NCBI GenBank assembly: GCA_016291725.1
Contig: JAEEYJ010000024.1
Span: forward strand, 1-5,953
Direction: 5' to 3'
Length of the DNA stretch: 5,953 bases
DNA from: Solobacterium sp.
Lineage (GTDB): Bacteria > Bacillota_I > Bacilli_A > Erysipelotrichales > Erysipelotrichaceae
Shown here: in pieces, positions 4,880-5,953 of the stretch
Layout of the letters: each line of letters opens with the position of its first letter
Position numbering within the stretch: position 1 is the first letter of the stretch
Notes under the pieces: model-generated
The model's database searches: none
Told to the model about the DNA's origin: nothing
The model's input: only the letters and a program-made list of their open reading frames with translations
Program-made: the position numbers and the translations under genes

Positions 4880-5749
4880 ATGGGCAACCGATTTGATGCG
4901 GAATATCTGAAGAAACTGGACTCGATGCATTACATTATGCCGTTCATGTATCCGGACCGGTGCGACAACGAAGCTTTCTTCACATTCAGGATTGATCTGA
5001 CGGAGGTCAACCGGTGGCTGGAGAAGAAGAACGCGGATCATCCGGAGTATAAATACAATATGTTCCAGTGCCTGATTGCAGCGACACTGAAGACCATCAC
5101 GCTTCGCTCCAAGCTGTCCCTGTTCATACACAACCGCAGGATGTACCGGCGGAATGAAGTCAGTGCGGCGTTTACCGTCAAGCAGGAATTCAGCGATGAC
5201 GGCGGTGAAGTGCTGGCGTTCATCCACAGCCGTCCGGAGTGGACGATCGAAGATCTGCACAACGAGATCCACCGGCAGCTTCTGAAGCTCAAGAACAAGA
5301 GCTATGTGGATGAGTCAACAGGATTCATGGACAAGTTCAATGCACTGCCGGAATGGATTTCCCGTCCGGCGCTGAATCTGGTCTGCTGGCTGGAGAAGAA
5401 GGGAAAGATTCCGCAGGCGCTGGTGGAGACGGATCCGTACCATTCATCGGTTGTCTTTGCGAACCTGGGCTCCATCGGTCTTCCCGGTGGATACCATCAT
5501 CTGACGAACTGGGGAACAACATCCATGTTTGTCGTAGTAGGAAAAGCCGGCCGTATCCCGTTTACAGAGAATGATGAGGTTGTATTCAAGGACGGTGTAG
5601 ACCTCAATTTCACCATGGATGAGCGGATTGCGGATGGATACTACTTCTCGAAGTCCATAAGGATGCTGCAGTATTTCCTGAATCATCCGGAACTGCTGGA
5701 ACGTCCGTTCAATGAGAAGCTGGATGATGAAACCTTCAAAGCACTGTAA
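4880..5749 (+). CDS. Stand-alone CAT/E2-fold acyltransferase-like protein lacking the catalytic His
   Basis: This 289-residue protein resembles the catalytic domain of 2-oxoacid dehydrogenase E2 acyltransferases and chloramphenicol acetyltransferase, with no lipoyl or E1/E3-binding domain. The N-terminal segment FFTFRIDLTEVNRWLEKKN (33-51) followed by YNMFQCLIAATLKTI fits the first core strand and helix. VVFANLGSIGLPGGYHHL (191-208) matches the family's S-NLG-x-G region, and MFVVVGK (216-222) matches the IL-G-G strand. The catalytic motif DHRxxDG reads DERIADG (247-253), so the general-base histidine is Glu248. FSKSIRMLQYFLNHPELL follows as in E2 proteins. The start has AAGGA at 4868-4872, seven bases before the ATG. 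It is monocistronic, bounded by the tRNA terminator and its own terminator. The fold call is good; the substrate and even catalytic activity are uncertain. Confidence 0.78.
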   Translation: MGNRFDAEYLKKLDSMHYIMPFMYPDRCDNEAFFTFRIDLTEVNRWLEKKNADHPEYKYNMFQCLIAATLKTITLRSKLSLFIHNRRMYRRNEVSAAFTVKQEFSDDGGEVLAFIHSRPEWTIEDLHNEIHRQLLKLKNKSYVDESTGFMDKFNALPEWISRPALNLVCWLEKKGKIPQALVETDPYHSSVVFANLGSIGLPGGYHHLTNWGTTSMFVVVGKAGRIPFTENDEVVFKDGVDLNFTMDERIADGYYFSKSIRMLQYFLNHPELLERPFNEKLDDETFKAL

Positions 5750-5768
5750 GCCGGTCTCCGGCTTTTTT
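5748..5768 (+). terminator. Intrinsic terminator of the E2-like gene
   Basis: AAGCCGG (5748-5754) pairs with CCGGCTT (5758-5764) as a perfect 7-bp stem around a TCT loop. The T-run is at 5763-5768. The AA of the stop codon forms the base of the stem. Confidence 0.88.
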
Positions 5769-5775
5769 CTGTGTG

Positions 5776-5784
5776 TGCTATGAT
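5776..5784 (+). promoter_or_regulatory. Extended -10 promoter for the 5806 gene
   Basis: TGCTATGAT is a full extended -10 element: TG, one base, then a 5/6 match to TATAAT at 5779-5784. The -35 position has no good match, which extended -10 promoters tolerate. Initiation near 5791 gives a leader of only about 15 bases, which still includes AGGGAGG (5791-5797). Confidence 0.55.
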
Positions 5785-5805
5785 TTCATGAGGGAGGATA
5801 CGGGT

Positions 5806-5953
5806 ATGATATATCCTGACGGCAAAGCGCTGGACAAAGTATTTGCGGCAACGGTGAAACGGAGCAACAAAGCCGCAATCAGCGCCGTGATCTTCGACGA
5901 AGAAAAGATACTGTATGAGAAGCATGATGGTCTGATCAACCGTGAGGACGGAA
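5806..5953 (+). CDS. Probable beta-lactamase-family serine hydrolase, N-terminal fragment (3' cut by window)
   Basis: Only the first 49 codons are present and no stop is reached. The start ATG at 5806 has AGGGAGG at 5791-5797, eight bases upstream. A leading helix-like segment (ALDKVFAATVKRSN) is followed by AAISAVIFDEEKILYEKHDGLINREDG. This looks like the opening of PF00144 beta-lactamase/penicillin-binding-like hydrolases, where a strand 'G.sv.vv.dgkvvy..g.G.ad...' precedes the Ser-x-x-Lys catalytic motif. That motif would lie beyond the window, so the family call rests on the N-terminal pattern only. There is no signal peptide at this start, so a cytoplasmic esterase-like member is possible. 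Confidence 0.55.
   Translation, partial: MIYPDGKALDKVFAATVKRSNKAAISAVIFDEEKILYEKHDGLINREDG

Noticed and set aside
4718..5272. Minus-strand open frame of 184 codons across the tRNA and the E2-like gene
   Set aside because: Its end is the translated complement of the tRNA (the familiar NRARTCDLAVNSRSLCRLSY-type artefact), and the rest is antisense to a well-supported gene.
1..5953. CRISPR array, insertion sequence, integration site or other mobile element
   Set aside because: There are no regularly spaced repeats, no terminal inverted repeats, and no transposase or integrase motifs. The tRNA 3' end is not duplicated within the window.

Overview
The window looks like chromosomal core sequence from an anaerobic, low-GC-lineage Gram-positive (Firmicutes/Bacillota) with moderate G+C. 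An Erysipelotrichia-like member is my best guess, but that is inference. The pointers are an NrdG2-type radical SAM activase, a YwzB/DUF1146 membrane protein directly behind upp, AGGAGG-type ribosome binding sites, two lipobox lipoproteins, a YcgQ-like domain, and very compact intrinsic terminators. I see no insertion sequence, phage gene, CRISPR array or integrase.

Layout, left to right. (1) 1-897 (+): the 3' part of an anaerobic ribonucleotide reductase activase-like radical SAM protein, whose reading frame stays open to the window edge. (2) 986-1573 (+): a secreted lipoprotein with a Pro/Thr/Glu linker and a DUF4352-like domain, ending in a strong terminator. (3) 1617-2240 (+): a single-domain Sua5/YrdC threonylcarbamoyl-AMP synthase for tRNA t6A synthesis, starting only 15 bases after that terminator's T-run. 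(4) 2208-3275 (-): a GT-B glycosyltransferase-like protein that converges on, and overlaps, the sua5 end. (5) Divergent from it, 3354-4178 (+): upp (uracil salvage) with a DUF1146 small membrane protein immediately behind it, closed by a UUCG-loop terminator. (6) 4214-4672 (+): a short lipoprotein carrying a YcgQ/DUF1980-like domain, with no visible ribosome binding site. (7) 4715-4790 (+): tRNA-Asn(GTT) with its own promoter and terminator. (8) 4880-5749 (+): a stand-alone acyltransferase of the CAT / 2-oxoacid dehydrogenase E2 fold, with Glu where the catalytic His is expected. (9) 5806-end (+): the first 49 codons of a probable beta-lactamase-family serine hydrolase.

The genes do not form one pathway. 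They read as a string of short housekeeping transcription units (dNTP supply under anaerobiosis, tRNA modification, pyrimidine salvage, a tRNA gene) mixed with envelope proteins (two lipoproteins, a membrane protein, a glycosyltransferase, a possible surface hydrolase). No dedicated new multi-gene system is apparent. The most interesting points are the His-to-Glu change in the E2-like protein, the YcgQ-like domain carried as a bare lipoprotein, the tight terminator/start spacing with possible leaderless starts, and the terminator of sua5 lying inside the coding end of the opposing gene.
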